NCBI GenBank assembly: GCA_964570865.1
Contig: CAZMZM010000062.1
Span: 1 to 12,792 of the forward strand
Length of the DNA stretch: 12,792 nt
Reading direction: 5' to 3'
Source of the DNA: WGAL01 sp964570865
GTDB taxonomy: Bacteria; Bacteroidota; Ignavibacteria; Ignavibacteriales; Melioribacteraceae
The position numbers and the translations under genes were made by a program. The notes beneath the pieces were generated by a model. That model had not been told where the DNA came from and ran no database searches. It saw only the letters and a program-made list of their open reading frames with translations. Positions 1 to 7,688 of the stretch are shown one piece after another (positions within the stretch are counted from its first letter, which is position 1; each line of letters starts with the position of its first letter).

Positions 1-111
1 GACTCTTTTAACGTCAAATATTTCTTTTATCGACCTAATTTTATCCGATTAATTTCAATTATTTTTAATAATTTTACTAATTATATTTTAAACTAAAATG
101 TTGATTGAATT

Positions 112-2580
112 ATGAAATATCCTTTTGTGGAAATCGAGCAAAAATGGCGTGAAATTTGGGAAAAAGAAGAGACTTACAAAACAGATCTCACCGACATAGA
201 AAAGAAAATTTACGCTCTCGTAATGTTTATCTATCCTTCCGGAGCAAAGTTGCATATCGGGCACTGGTATAATTACGGTCCCACCGATACATGGGCAAGA
301 TTTAAAAAGCTGCAGGGCTATAACGTATTTGAGCCGATGGGCTATGACGCTTTTGGTTTACCTGCAGAAAATTATGCAATCAAAACAGGTGTACATCCTC
401 AGGACAGCACACTTAAAAATATTGAAGATATCCGCGGACAGCTTAAAACAATGGGGTGCATGTATGATTGGAATGCGGAATTAATGACTTGCGTTCCCGA
501 ATATTATAAATGGAATCAGTGGCTCTTTTTACAGCTTTACAAAAAAGGTTTGGCTTACAGAAAGAATGCTCCTGTAAATTGGTGTTCGTCTTGTAATACT
601 GTTCTCGCTAACGAGCAGGTTCAAGCGGACGGAACTTGTGAGCGTTGCGGAACATTGGTGGAGAGAAAAGAGCTGACTCAATGGTTTTTTAATATTAAAA
701 AATATGCCGATGAACTATTAGACGGATTGGATACAATCGATTGGCCTGAAAAAACCAAAGCTATGCAGCGCAATTGGATTGGAAAAAGCACCGGAACCGA
801 ATTGGATTTTAAAGTTGACGGCTATGATGAAAAAATTTCAGTTTTCACTACTCGACCCGATACGCTTTTCGGCGTTACTTATGTTGTGATGGCGCCTGAG
901 CATCCTTTGGTAGATAAGATTACTACCGATGAATTTATCGAAAAAGTAAATAGTTACAGAAACGAGGTTAAATCCCTTTCCGAAATCGAACGAACTTCTA
1001 CCGTAAAAGAAAAAACCGGTGTACCTACCGGAGCATTTGCAATTAATCCGATGAACGGTGAAAAAATACCTATCTGGATTGCGGACTACGCATTACTCAC
1101 ATACGGAACCGGTTGCGTTATGGCCGTACCGGCTCATGATGAACGTGATTTCGAATTCGCAAAAAAATTCGATTTGCCAATTCGCAGAGTTATTATTCCT
1201 TCTGATGAAAATGAAGAAAACGAATTAACGGAAGCATACACTCTACCGGGTAAAATGATTAATTCCGGTGAGTTTAACGGAATGGATTCCGTTGAGGCAA
1301 AGGAAGCGATTACAAAATATCTGGAAAAAATCGGAGAAGGAAAAGCTACCGTCAATTATAGATTGCGCGACTGGCTTATCTCTCGCCAGCGTTACTGGGG
1401 CACGCCGATTCCTGTTGTTTACTGCGATAAATGCGGCGAAGTTCCCGTACCGGAAGAAGATTTGCCCGTTAAACTACCGTATGATGTTGATTTCAAACCT
1501 CACGGAGCTTCTCCACTGGCAAGGAATGAAAAGTTTATAAACACAACTTGCCCGAAATGCGGCGGACCTGCAAAACGCGATGCGGACACAATGGATACTT
1601 TTGTCGATTCATCCTGGTACTATTTGCGCTATCTCGACCCGCATTTTTCTGACGGAATGTTTAATTCGGAACCGGCAAACAATTGGACTCCTGTTGACAC
1701 ATATGTTGGAGGTGCCGAACATGCAACGATGCATTTACTATATGCCCGTTTTGTCCACAAGTTTTTGCGCGATTTGGGTTTAGTTAATAGTGATGAACCG
1801 TTCAAGAGATTAATTCATCAAGGCACAATTACAAACGGAGGTGCCAAGATGTCAAAATCGAAAGGGAACACAGTTAATCCCGGAGCTTTTATCGATAGAT
1901 ACGGAACAGATGTTTTCAGAATGTACATGATGTTTATGGGACCGTATCGTGACGGAGGCGACTGGAGCGACAAAGGAATAACGGGTGTCGATAGATTCGC
2001 CCAGCAAACTTATCAGCTTTTTGAAGATTACAAAGGTATTTTTAATTCCACCGATGATATGAATGAATTTAATCTTAAGGAGTTAAACCAATCCGAAAAA
2101 GCTGTTTATGCCAAGGTTAATGAAATCTTAAAACGCTATTCCCCCGAACTTGATGATTTTAGGTTTAACACTGTAATCTCAGGAATGATGGAGTTAAAAA
2201 ATGCAATCTATGATAATTTCAAAAACACGAATGATGACTTAAAAGCATATGTGTTAAAACGCTTTACTACAATGTTAGCTCCGTTGGCTCCTCATCTTGC
2301 CGAAGAAGGTTGGCAGATGTTGGGAGGCGATTCTTCATTATTTAAAAATCCTGTTTGGTTCGATTATAATGAAGCCGCTCTTGTTGTTGATGAAACTACC
2401 GTCGTTGTTCAGATTAACGGAAAGGTTCGAACCAAGTTGGTTTTGCCGGTTGATTTACCCGAAGACGAAGTAAAACAAGTTGTGTTTGCCGACAGCAAAG
2501 TACAGGGTTATACAGACGGGAAAACAATCGTAAAAGAAATTTACATAAAAAATAAAATTTATAATATTGTTGTGAAATAA
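112..2580 (+). CDS. leuS: Leucine--tRNA ligase (LeuRS)
   Basis: Class I aminoacyl-tRNA synthetase of 822 residues that charges tRNA-Leu with leucine in the cytoplasm. The HIGH motif is at residues 48-51 and KMSKS at 579-583. A zinc-type knuckle with Cys158, Cys161, Cys176 and Cys179 follows the first half of the Rossmann fold. The CP1 editing domain shows TTRPDT (246-251) and GTGCVMAVPAHDERD (332-346), so post-transfer proofreading should be intact. Only about eight residues separate the IHQG segment (568-571) from KMSKS, so the large leucine-specific insert of E. coli LeuRS appears absent, as in Bacillus-type enzymes. This fits the length of 822 rather than about 860. The end of the protein has the usual VQINGKVR-type C-terminal domain. 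No strong Shine-Dalgarno sequence precedes the ATG. The 111 bases upstream are AT-rich, and I found no tRNA-sensing leader or convincing promoter in them. serS follows 8 bases downstream. The assignment is firm. Confidence 0.98.
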   Translation: MKYPFVEIEQKWREIWEKEETYKTDLTDIEKKIYALVMFIYPSGAKLHIGHWYNYGPTDTWARFKKLQGYNVFEPMGYDAFGLPAENYAIKTGVHPQDSTLKNIEDIRGQLKTMGCMYDWNAELMTCVPEYYKWNQWLFLQLYKKGLAYRKNAPVNWCSSCNTVLANEQVQADGTCERCGTLVERKELTQWFFNIKKYADELLDGLDTIDWPEKTKAMQRNWIGKSTGTELDFKVDGYDEKISVFTTRPDTLFGVTYVVMAPEHPLVDKITTDEFIEKVNSYRNEVKSLSEIERTSTVKEKTGVPTGAFAINPMNGEKIPIWIADYALLTYGTGCVMAVPAHDERDFEFAKKFDLPIRRVIIPSDENEENELTEAYTLPGKMINSGEFNGMDSVEAKEAITKYLEKIGEGKATVNYRLRDWLISRQRYWGTPIPVVYCDKCGEVPVPEEDLPVKLPYDVDFKPHGASPLARNEKFINTTCPKCGGPAKRDADTMDTFVDSSWYYLRYLDPHFSDGMFNSEPANNWTPVDTYVGGAEHATMHLLYARFVHKFLRDLGLVNSDEPFKRLIHQGTITNGGAKMSKSKGNTVNPGAFIDRYGTDVFRMYMMFMGPYRDGGDWSDKGITGVDRFAQQTYQLFEDYKGIFNSTDDMNEFNLKELNQSEKAVYAKVNEILKRYSPELDDFRFNTVISGMMELKNAIYDNFKNTNDDLKAYVLKRFTTMLAPLAPHLAEEGWQMLGGDSSLFKNPVWFDYNEAALVVDETTVVVQINGKVRTKLVLPVDLPEDEVKQVVFADSKVQGYTDGKTIVKEIYIKNKIYNIVVK

Positions 2581-2585
2581 GAGGT
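2581..2585 (+). promoter_or_regulatory. Ribosome-binding site of serS
   Basis: GAGGT sits immediately after the leuS stop codon and three bases before the serS ATG. It is one of the few clear Shine-Dalgarno sequences in the window, and its tight position fixes the serS start. Confidence 0.75.
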
Positions 2586-2588
2586 AAA

Positions 2589-3866
2589 ATGTTAGACATT
2601 AAGTTTATCCGTGAAAACCCTGAAGTTGTAAAAGCAGGGATTAAAAATAAAAACGAAAAAGATACTGTTGATGAAATTCTTGTTTTAGATAAAAGAAGAA
2701 GAGAAATATTAACGGAAGTTGAAGCGCTGAAAGCCGAAAGAAACAGCGTGTCCAAACAAATCGGACTTCTGAAAAGAGAAGGGAAGGACGCTTCCGAAAT
2801 AATGGCGCAGATGAAATCCGTTTCGGACAAAGTAAAATCATTGGATGAAGAACTTCGTGAGACAGAAGAAAAGCTTAATGAAAAAATGCTTTGGATTCCT
2901 AACTTACCTCACAAATCGGTACCTGTTGGAAAGGATGAAAATGATAATGTGGAAGTTCGCAGATGGACTCCTGACGGATTTACTTTTGACAAAGAATTTG
3001 AAATGAAAGACCATCTGGAATTGGGTAAAAAGCTCGGTATTCTGGATTTTGACAGAGGCGCAAAAATTTCGGGAAGCGGATTTCCGGTTTACATTGGGAA
3101 AGGAGCCGCATTGGAGCGCGCTCTCATTAACTTTATGCTCGACCTACATATAAACGAACACGGTTACACCGAAGTTATTCCTCCTCTTTTGGTAAACCGT
3201 GATTCAATGATTGGCACAGGTCAGATTCCGAAAATGGAAGATGACATGTACAGCATTACTAAGGATGAGCTTTTTGCAATTCCTACAGCTGAAGTTCCGA
3301 TAACCAATTTACACCGTAACGAAATATTAAATGAAGACGAACTTCCGAAAAAGTACGTCGGTTATACGGCTTGCTTCAGAAGAGAAGCCGGTTCGTACGG
3401 TAAAGATTCCAAAGGGTTTCTGAGAGTTCACCAATTTAACAAAGTTGAAATGGTTAAGATTGTAAAGACCGAAGATTCATACGATGAATTGGAAAAGATA
3501 ACGAACGACGCCGAAGATATCCTTAAATCTTTAAACATTCCATATCGTGTATTATTATTAAGTACGGGCGACCTTAGTTTTTCAGCCGCGAAATGTTATG
3601 ATATTGAAACTTGGTCACCTGCTGAAGATAAATGGCTTGAAGCTTCATCGTGCAGTAATTTCGAAACGTTTCAAGCCCGCCGTTTAAACTTGCGATATAG
3701 AAGTAAGGACGATAAAAAAGTTCGTTTGCTAAGTACGCTTAACGGCTCTGGATTAGCAACAAGCCGCTTAATGGTTTCATTATTAGAAAATTATCAAACG
3801 CCCGAAGGTAAAGTGATTGTACCTAAAGCGTTGCAAAAATATACGGGATTTGCAATTATAGATTAA
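2589..3866 (+). CDS. serS: Serine--tRNA ligase (SerRS)
   Basis: Class II synthetase of 425 residues that charges tRNA-Ser and also tRNA-Sec where present. The N-terminal part (about 30-105) is a charged, Leu-rich helical arm, the long coiled coil that grips the tRNA-Ser variable arm. The catalytic core shows the serine-binding PTAEVP segment (232-237), motif 2 around FRREAGSYGKD (263-273) and motif 3 around LNGSGLATSR (384-393) with Arg393. Length is normal for the family. A GAGGT ribosome-binding site (2581-2585) lies directly after the leuS stop, four bases (aaaa is not exact here: taaa would be three after GAGGT) or fewer from the ATG, which supports this start. The 8-base gap to leuS indicates one transcript, so the two synthetases are probably co-expressed. 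No missing catalytic residue was noticed. Confidence 0.98.
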   Translation: MLDIKFIRENPEVVKAGIKNKNEKDTVDEILVLDKRRREILTEVEALKAERNSVSKQIGLLKREGKDASEIMAQMKSVSDKVKSLDEELRETEEKLNEKMLWIPNLPHKSVPVGKDENDNVEVRRWTPDGFTFDKEFEMKDHLELGKKLGILDFDRGAKISGSGFPVYIGKGAALERALINFMLDLHINEHGYTEVIPPLLVNRDSMIGTGQIPKMEDDMYSITKDELFAIPTAEVPITNLHRNEILNEDELPKKYVGYTACFRREAGSYGKDSKGFLRVHQFNKVEMVKIVKTEDSYDELEKITNDAEDILKSLNIPYRVLLLSTGDLSFSAAKCYDIETWSPAEDKWLEASSCSNFETFQARRLNLRYRSKDDKKVRLLSTLNGSGLATSRLMVSLLENYQTPEGKVIVPKALQKYTGFAIID

Positions 3867-3900
3867 TCTTAAATTAGCGTCCCACTTTAATAATTAGTAT

Positions 3901-3905
3901 GAGGT
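3901..3905 (+). promoter_or_regulatory. Ribosome-binding site of fbp
   Basis: GAGGT lies four bases before the fbp ATG and has the same sequence as the serS site. It supports the chosen start. Confidence 0.7.
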
Positions 3906-3909
3906 AAAA

Positions 3910-4926
3910 ATGGAACCCAGACGTTTTATGACGTTACAGCGCCACATTCTCGAGGGTGAGAAAAAACATCCTCACGCAACCGGAGAGCTCTCCGCGTTAT
4001 TATCCGATTTAGCATTAGCTGCAAAAGTTATTTCACTCGAAGTTAACAAAGCCGGATTAATTGATATTTTAGGGTTTACCGGCGATACAAACGTTCAAGG
4101 CGAAGCCGTTAAAAAATTAGATATTTTTGCTCACAACACTATTGTTGCGGCAATGGATCACGGCGGGCATTTATGCTTAATGGCTTCCGAAGAGGAAGAA
4201 GATATTATTCATATTCCCAAAAAGCACGAAGTCGGTAAATACGTTATGTTGTTTGACCCGTTAGACGGCTCTTCAAACATCGATGCGAATGTAAGTATAG
4301 GAACAATTTTTTCGATCCTAAAAAGAAAGTCGCCTGACGGAACACCAGGGACACTCGAAGATGCACTGCAGCCCGGTACCGAACAAGTTGTAGCCGGATA
4401 TATAGTTTACGGTTCCAGTACGATTTTTGTTTACACTGCAGGCGACGGAGTTCACGCTTTTACGTTAGATCCGGCAGTAGGCGAGTTTTTGCTTTCCCAC
4501 GAGAATATTAAAATTCCGGAAGATGCCAGAATTTACAGCACAAACGAAGGTAACTACAAATATTGGAATCAAGGATTAAAGAACTACATTAAGTATATCC
4601 AGGATGCCGATGACAGAGGGGCTACCCCTTATTCTGCGCGTTATATCGGTTCAATGGTTGCCGATATTCACCGTAATTTGCTCTACGGCGGTATTTTTAT
4701 TTATCCTTCCGATATACGCCACCCCAACGGCAAATTAAGATTACTTTACGAATGTAATCCAATGTCCTTCTTAATCGAACAAGCGGGCGGACGTTCAATT
4801 GATGGAAAGCAGAGAATTTTGGAGATTCAGCCCCATAAACTTCACCAAAGAGTTCCTATTTACATCGGGAGTAAAAATGCTGTTGATATGGTTGAACGCT
4901 TTGTTAAAGAAGCAGAAGAAAAGTGA
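3910..4926 (+). CDS. fbp: Fructose-1,6-bisphosphatase, class I
   Basis: Cytoplasmic gluconeogenic enzyme of 338 residues that hydrolyses fructose 1,6-bisphosphate to fructose 6-phosphate and phosphate. The metal and phosphate site is plain: an acidic ASEEEED stretch (92-98), DPLDGSSN (116-123) and the class I signature GKLRLLYECNP (274-284) with Glu281. These correspond to the acidic metal ligands known from the family. Arg and Tyr residues of the substrate site are present in the ARYIGSMVADIHR segment (243-255). Length is typical for bacterial class I enzymes. A GAGGT ribosome-binding site (3901-3905) lies four bases before the ATG, matching the one before serS. The 43-base gap after serS has no obvious terminator, so fbp may be read from the leuS-serS transcript. 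A hairpin terminator lies about 60 bases past the stop. The family assignment is firm. Confidence 0.97.
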   Translation: MEPRRFMTLQRHILEGEKKHPHATGELSALLSDLALAAKVISLEVNKAGLIDILGFTGDTNVQGEAVKKLDIFAHNTIVAAMDHGGHLCLMASEEEEDIIHIPKKHEVGKYVMLFDPLDGSSNIDANVSIGTIFSILKRKSPDGTPGTLEDALQPGTEQVVAGYIVYGSSTIFVYTAGDGVHAFTLDPAVGEFLLSHENIKIPEDARIYSTNEGNYKYWNQGLKNYIKYIQDADDRGATPYSARYIGSMVADIHRNLLYGGIFIYPSDIRHPNGKLRLLYECNPMSFLIEQAGGRSIDGKQRILEIQPHKLHQRVPIYIGSKNAVDMVERFVKEAEEK

Positions 4927-4942
4927 ATTTTAGTTGAGAATT

Positions 4943-4963
4943 GATAATGGATAATTGATAATT
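4943..4963. repeat. Three tandem GATAATK heptamers
   Basis: Three head-to-tail copies, GATAATG, GATAATT and GATAATT, lie 16 bases after the fbp stop and before the terminator. Such heptamer runs occur in intergenic DNA of various bacteria and may mark a dispersed short repeat, but that cannot be tested in one window. No coding potential is seen. Confidence 0.6.
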
Positions 4964-4986
4964 ATTCAGTATTCATCTTTTGTTTG

Positions 4987-5010
4987 TAAGTCCGGCACTT
5001 GTCGGACTTA
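4987..5010 (+). terminator. Intrinsic terminator after fbp
   Basis: An 8-base perfect stem (TAAGTCCG at 4987-4994 pairing with CGGACTTA at 5003-5010) has an 8-base loop and is followed by TTTTATTTATT. The T-rich side lies to the right, so it should end the leuS-serS-fbp transcript. On the minus strand no U-run follows, so it probably does not serve the convergent TetR gene. Confidence 0.75.
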
Positions 5011-5045
5011 TTTTATTTATTAGAACACTTTTGTAATTTCCCCGA

Positions 5046-5639
5046 TTATTTTGAACAGATGTTAATTGCCGAGTATTTTTCCAATAGTTTTTTCTTTACC
5101 GATTTAAGCGGGTAATTATCTCCGACAAGTAGAAAATGAAAACCGATTCCGTCTATTGTTGCCCCGAGTATCTTTGCTTCGGCTTTTGGATTTTTAACTC
5201 CGCATTTTCTCATTAAATTCTCGAAAACTTTTGTCGCTTCGTTTATGAAGATAGAAAAATAATTTGTGGCTTCTTCAATAATATCAGGCTGAAGCGACAT
5301 CATAAAATAGAACTTCCAGAAATCGATTTCGTTCTCAATCGAATCGAATGAAACTGAAATAATTTGCTGAATTTGTTTTGCGGGGGGAAGGGAAGTGTCA
5401 ATTTTGTTGAACATTTCTTCTAAAGCCGGACCAAGCATCATAATCACTTCATTCAGTAAATGTTTCTTACTCTTGAAGTGATTGTAAACCAAGCCTTTGG
5501 AGATTTTAGAGATTTTGGCGATTTCTTCTATTGTAGTTGAAGAATATCCTTTCTCGGCAAATAGAATAAGCGCAGTGTTCAGAATCTTTTGTTTAGTAGT
5601 TTCTCGTAATTCTTTATTTTGAATTTCTGTCCTTGGCAT
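5046..5639 (-). CDS. TetR/AcrR-family transcriptional repressor
   Basis: Predicted dimeric DNA-binding repressor of 197 residues. The N-terminal domain (about 15-61) is the TetR helix-turn-helix, seen as ILNTALILFAEKGYSSTT, then IEEIAKISKISKGLVYNHFKSK with the typical Tyr-x-His-Phe recognition-helix end. The remaining 135 or so residues form the variable ligand-binding and dimerisation domain, rich in aromatic and Met residues (for example FWKFYFMMSL, 107-116), which suits a hydrophobic ligand. The gene is divergent from the five-gene LolA-like/ABC/barrel operon. An 18-base near-palindrome lies between them, so it most likely represses that operon and perhaps itself. The ATG has only a weak AAGAAA upstream. 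The actual ligand cannot be read from the sequence. Family assignment is firm; the target is an inference from layout. Confidence 0.93.
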   Translation of the reverse strand: MPRTEIQNKELRETTKQKILNTALILFAEKGYSSTTIEEIAKISKISKGLVYNHFKSKKHLLNEVIMMLGPALEEMFNKIDTSLPPAKQIQQIISVSFDSIENEIDFWKFYFMMSLQPDIIEEATNYFSIFINEATKVFENLMRKCGVKNPKAEAKILGATIDGIGFHFLLVGDNYPLKSVKKKLLEKYSAINICSK

Positions 5640-5665
5640 AGTAATTTCTTATTAATAAAAATATC

Positions 5666-5696
5666 TTGCTTTCAAAAAAAATAATATCTATCTTTG
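5666..5696 (+). promoter_or_regulatory. Bacteroidota-type promoter of the ABC operon
   Basis: TATCTTTG (5689-5696) matches the TAnnTTTG -7 element used by the main sigma factor of Bacteroidota. TTG at 5666-5668 lies 20 bases upstream in the place of the -33 element. Transcription would start around 5702-5703, leaving an A-rich leader of about 27 bases before the ATG at 5730. The last two bases of the -7 element are inside the proposed TetR operator. The consensus is known from the phylum; its use here is inferred. Confidence 0.6.
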
Positions 5697-5712
5697 ACTG
5701 AATGTTTAGTCA
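5695..5712. promoter_or_regulatory. Probable TetR operator
   Basis: TGACTGAATGTTTAGTCA is an 18-base near-palindrome. The outer TGACT/AGTCA arms and the inner AA/TT are symmetric, and only three symmetric pairs fail. It lies in the 90-base gap between the divergent TetR gene and the operon. It overlaps the predicted -7 element and transcription start, where a bound repressor would block the polymerase. Confidence 0.75.
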
Positions 5713-5729
5713 AAAATACAAAAAAAATT

Positions 5730-6470
5730 ATGAAAAAAATAATATTTTTTATACTGCTGTTTTCGTTTACGATTATTAATGCGCAAGATGCAAGTATTAT
5801 AGTAAAAAAAGCCAACGATAATCTTCTCGGTAAAACGAGTAGAGGAAAGATGACCATGAAGATTATCCGTCCCGATTGGAGCAGAGAAATATCAATGAAA
5901 TTTTGGTCTAAAGGGAAAGATTTTTATATCATATACGTTACAGCTCCTGCACGTGATAAAGGACAGGTTTTTCTGAAACGATATAACGAGATTTGGAATT
6001 ACATGCCCTCGATAAACCGGATAATAAAAATTCCTCCTTCAATGATGTCGCAATCATGGATGGGAAGCGATTTTAAGAATAATGATTTAATGGAGCAGAA
6101 TTCTCTTGTAAAGGATTATACACACAAGATTATCGGAAACGAAAATATTGAAAACTACGATTGCTACAAAATCCGACTTACTCCGAAACCTGATTCCCCT
6201 GTAGTTTGGGGGAAAGTTGTTTTGTGGATTTCTAAGAAAGGTTACATGATTTTAAAAGCCGAATATTACGATGAAGATTACACTCTGCTTTATACTCAAA
6301 CTACCGGTGATATTCGTAAAGTAAGCGGTCGTTTGCTCCCGATGAGCATGAGGATGATTAACCATCAGGATGAAGGTTACGAAACAGTAATGAAATATTC
6401 GGAGATTACATTTGATATTCCCATCGGAAAAAGTTTCTTTTCCAAACAGAAGATGAAGCATTTGAGATAA
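5730..6470 (+). CDS. LolA-like periplasmic protein (outer membrane lipoprotein-sorting family)
   Basis: Secreted protein of 246 residues. Residues 1-18 form a signal peptide (Lys-Lys, then a Phe/Ile/Leu core, likely cut after INA), with no lipobox Cys. The mature part resembles the LolA-like family often named outer membrane lipoprotein-sorting protein. The clearest segment is APARDKGQVFLKRYNEIWNY (72-91), followed by IIKIPPSMMSQSWMGSDF (98-115), and it ends in a basic FFSKQKMKHLR tail. LolA-fold proteins hold acyl chains in a half-open barrel, so a role as periplasmic carrier for the adjacent ABC pump is likely. An in-frame TTG at 5694 would add 12 residues, but it lies in the promoter and operator and would spoil the signal peptide, so I chose the ATG. 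The TAATG junction overlaps the next gene by one base, implying translational coupling. Whether the cargo is a lipoprotein or a free lipid is unknown. Confidence 0.88.
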   Translation: MKKIIFFILLFSFTIINAQDASIIVKKANDNLLGKTSRGKMTMKIIRPDWSREISMKFWSKGKDFYIIYVTAPARDKGQVFLKRYNEIWNYMPSINRIIKIPPSMMSQSWMGSDFKNNDLMEQNSLVKDYTHKIIGNENIENYDCYKIRLTPKPDSPVVWGKVVLWISKKGYMILKAEYYDEDYTLLYTQTTGDIRKVSGRLLPMSMRMINHQDEGYETVMKYSEITFDIPIGKSFFSKQKMKHLR

Positions 6471-7687
6471 TGAAATCGATATATAAAATAGCATGGCGAA
6501 ATTTATGGCGTAATAAAAGACGCACTTTAATTACTTCTTCTTCCATAATAATTGCAGTGGTTTTAGCCGTTGCAACTCGTTCGATGCAGCACGGCTCGTA
6601 TGATAACATGATTGCGAACACAATTAAATTCACAACGGGTCATATTCAAATTCATAAAAAAGGATATTGGGAAAAGAAATCGATTAACAGAATTTTTTTC
6701 TCAAATGATTTACTTGTGTCAAAGCTGAAATCTACTCATCCGAAATATTTAATTCCGAGATTGACTTCCTTTGCACTCTGTTCGGCAGGCAAACATACAA
6801 AAGGAGTAATTGTCCGTGGCATAGCGCCTGAAGTTGAAGATTCTGTTGCCGGTTTATCGCGAAGAATTACGAAAGGTAAGTATCTTTCATCCGGAGGCAA
6901 AGGCGTTATTTTAGGTGATAAGTTAGCGTCATTTCTCAATATTTCCGTTGGGGATTCTCTCGTGCTTTTGGGACAAGGTTATCATGGCGTTACGGCAGCG
7001 GGATTGTATCCTGTTTCGGGTATTTTCCATTTTCCCAGTAAGGAAATAAATTCGTCCGTTATATTTATGTCGTTACCCGAATCCCAAAAACTTTATTTCG
7101 CGGATGGCGGATTAACTTCTTATTCCATGATATACAACAATGCAAATAATCTTGATGAAAAGTTAAAATTGCTGAAAGAAAATCTTACCGACAAATATGA
7201 AATAATGACTTGGGAAGAGTTAAATCCGGAATTAGTTCAGATAATTGAAACTGACAGCAACGGCGGAATTTTTATGCTCGGCATTGTTTATTTGATAATC
7301 GGTTTCGGGATTTTCGGAACACTCTTGATGATGACTTTAGAAAGGCGCAAAGAATTTGCAATTATGATTGCCGTCGGATTAAGGCGTTCCCGTTTAAGGT
7401 TGATTTTATTGTGGGAAACAATTTATCTGAGTATTTTCAGTTCTTTGTCCGGTGTACTACTCGGAATACCGCTTGTAGCATATTTCCATTATAACCCGAT
7501 TAAGATGTCAGGTGAACTAAGCGCAATGATGGAAGAATATGGAGCCGATCCGTTTTTGCCGTTCGCTTTCAAAGCGGATATATTTATTTATCAAGCTGTT
7601 GTTGTTCTAATAATAGCTTTTATTGCGGCTGTTTACCCGATTTGGAAAATTAATAAATTAAAAATCCTAAAAGCATTGCGGGATTAG
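6470..7687 (+). CDS. ABC transporter permease, FtsX/MacB/LolE type (first)
   Basis: Inner-membrane protein of 405 residues. It starts with the cytoplasmic AWRNLWRNKRRT motif (8-19) followed by TM1 (about 20-38). A long periplasmic domain (about 40-265) comes next, then three membrane segments (about 266-290, 310-337 and 371-392). This is the four-helix topology of LolC/E, MacB and FtsX proteins, which work by mechanotransmission and do not move substrate through the membrane. ERRKEFAIMIAVGLRRSR (291-308) is the cytoplasmic coupling segment that meets the ATPase. It is a diverged paralogue of the next gene: both share the N-terminal motif, a TWxEL segment before TM2 and the ExxxGMLLAxG-like coupling region. 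The start overlaps the stop of the LolA-like gene by one base, and the next gene starts one base after the stop. It probably pairs with the second permease as a heterodimer, as LolC and LolE do. Confidence 0.92.
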   Translation: MKSIYKIAWRNLWRNKRRTLITSSSIIIAVVLAVATRSMQHGSYDNMIANTIKFTTGHIQIHKKGYWEKKSINRIFFSNDLLVSKLKSTHPKYLIPRLTSFALCSAGKHTKGVIVRGIAPEVEDSVAGLSRRITKGKYLSSGGKGVILGDKLASFLNISVGDSLVLLGQGYHGVTAAGLYPVSGIFHFPSKEINSSVIFMSLPESQKLYFADGGLTSYSMIYNNANNLDEKLKLLKENLTDKYEIMTWEELNPELVQIIETDSNGGIFMLGIVYLIIGFGIFGTLLMMTLERRKEFAIMIAVGLRRSRLRLILLWETIYLSIFSSLSGVLLGIPLVAYFHYNPIKMSGELSAMMEEYGADPFLPFAFKADIFIYQAVVVLIIAFIAAVYPIWKINKLKILKALRD

Positions 7688-7688
7688 T

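Noticed and set aside
1..111. Possible T-box or other leader before leuS
   Set aside because: Only 111 AT-rich bases are available, with no T-box motif, stable stem or terminator visible.
2414..2841. Two minus-strand open frames over the leuS/serS junction
   Set aside because: They are antisense to two firmly identified genes, with low-complexity translations and no recognisable motif.
3879..3888. GTCCCACTTT, repeated at 10796-10805
   Set aside because: Only ten bases are shared, and the second copy is explained as a terminator arm. Two copies in the window do not establish a repeat family.
3899..3907. ATG-AGG-TAA start-stop mini-frame overlapping the fbp ribosome-binding site
   Set aside because: The GAGGT explains these bases, and a two-codon frame can arise by chance. 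There is no sign of a regulatory leader.
5694..5729. TTG start that would extend the LolA-like protein by 12 residues
   Set aside because: It lies within the -7 element and operator, and the added polar residues would sit in front of a good signal peptide that begins at the ATG at 5730.
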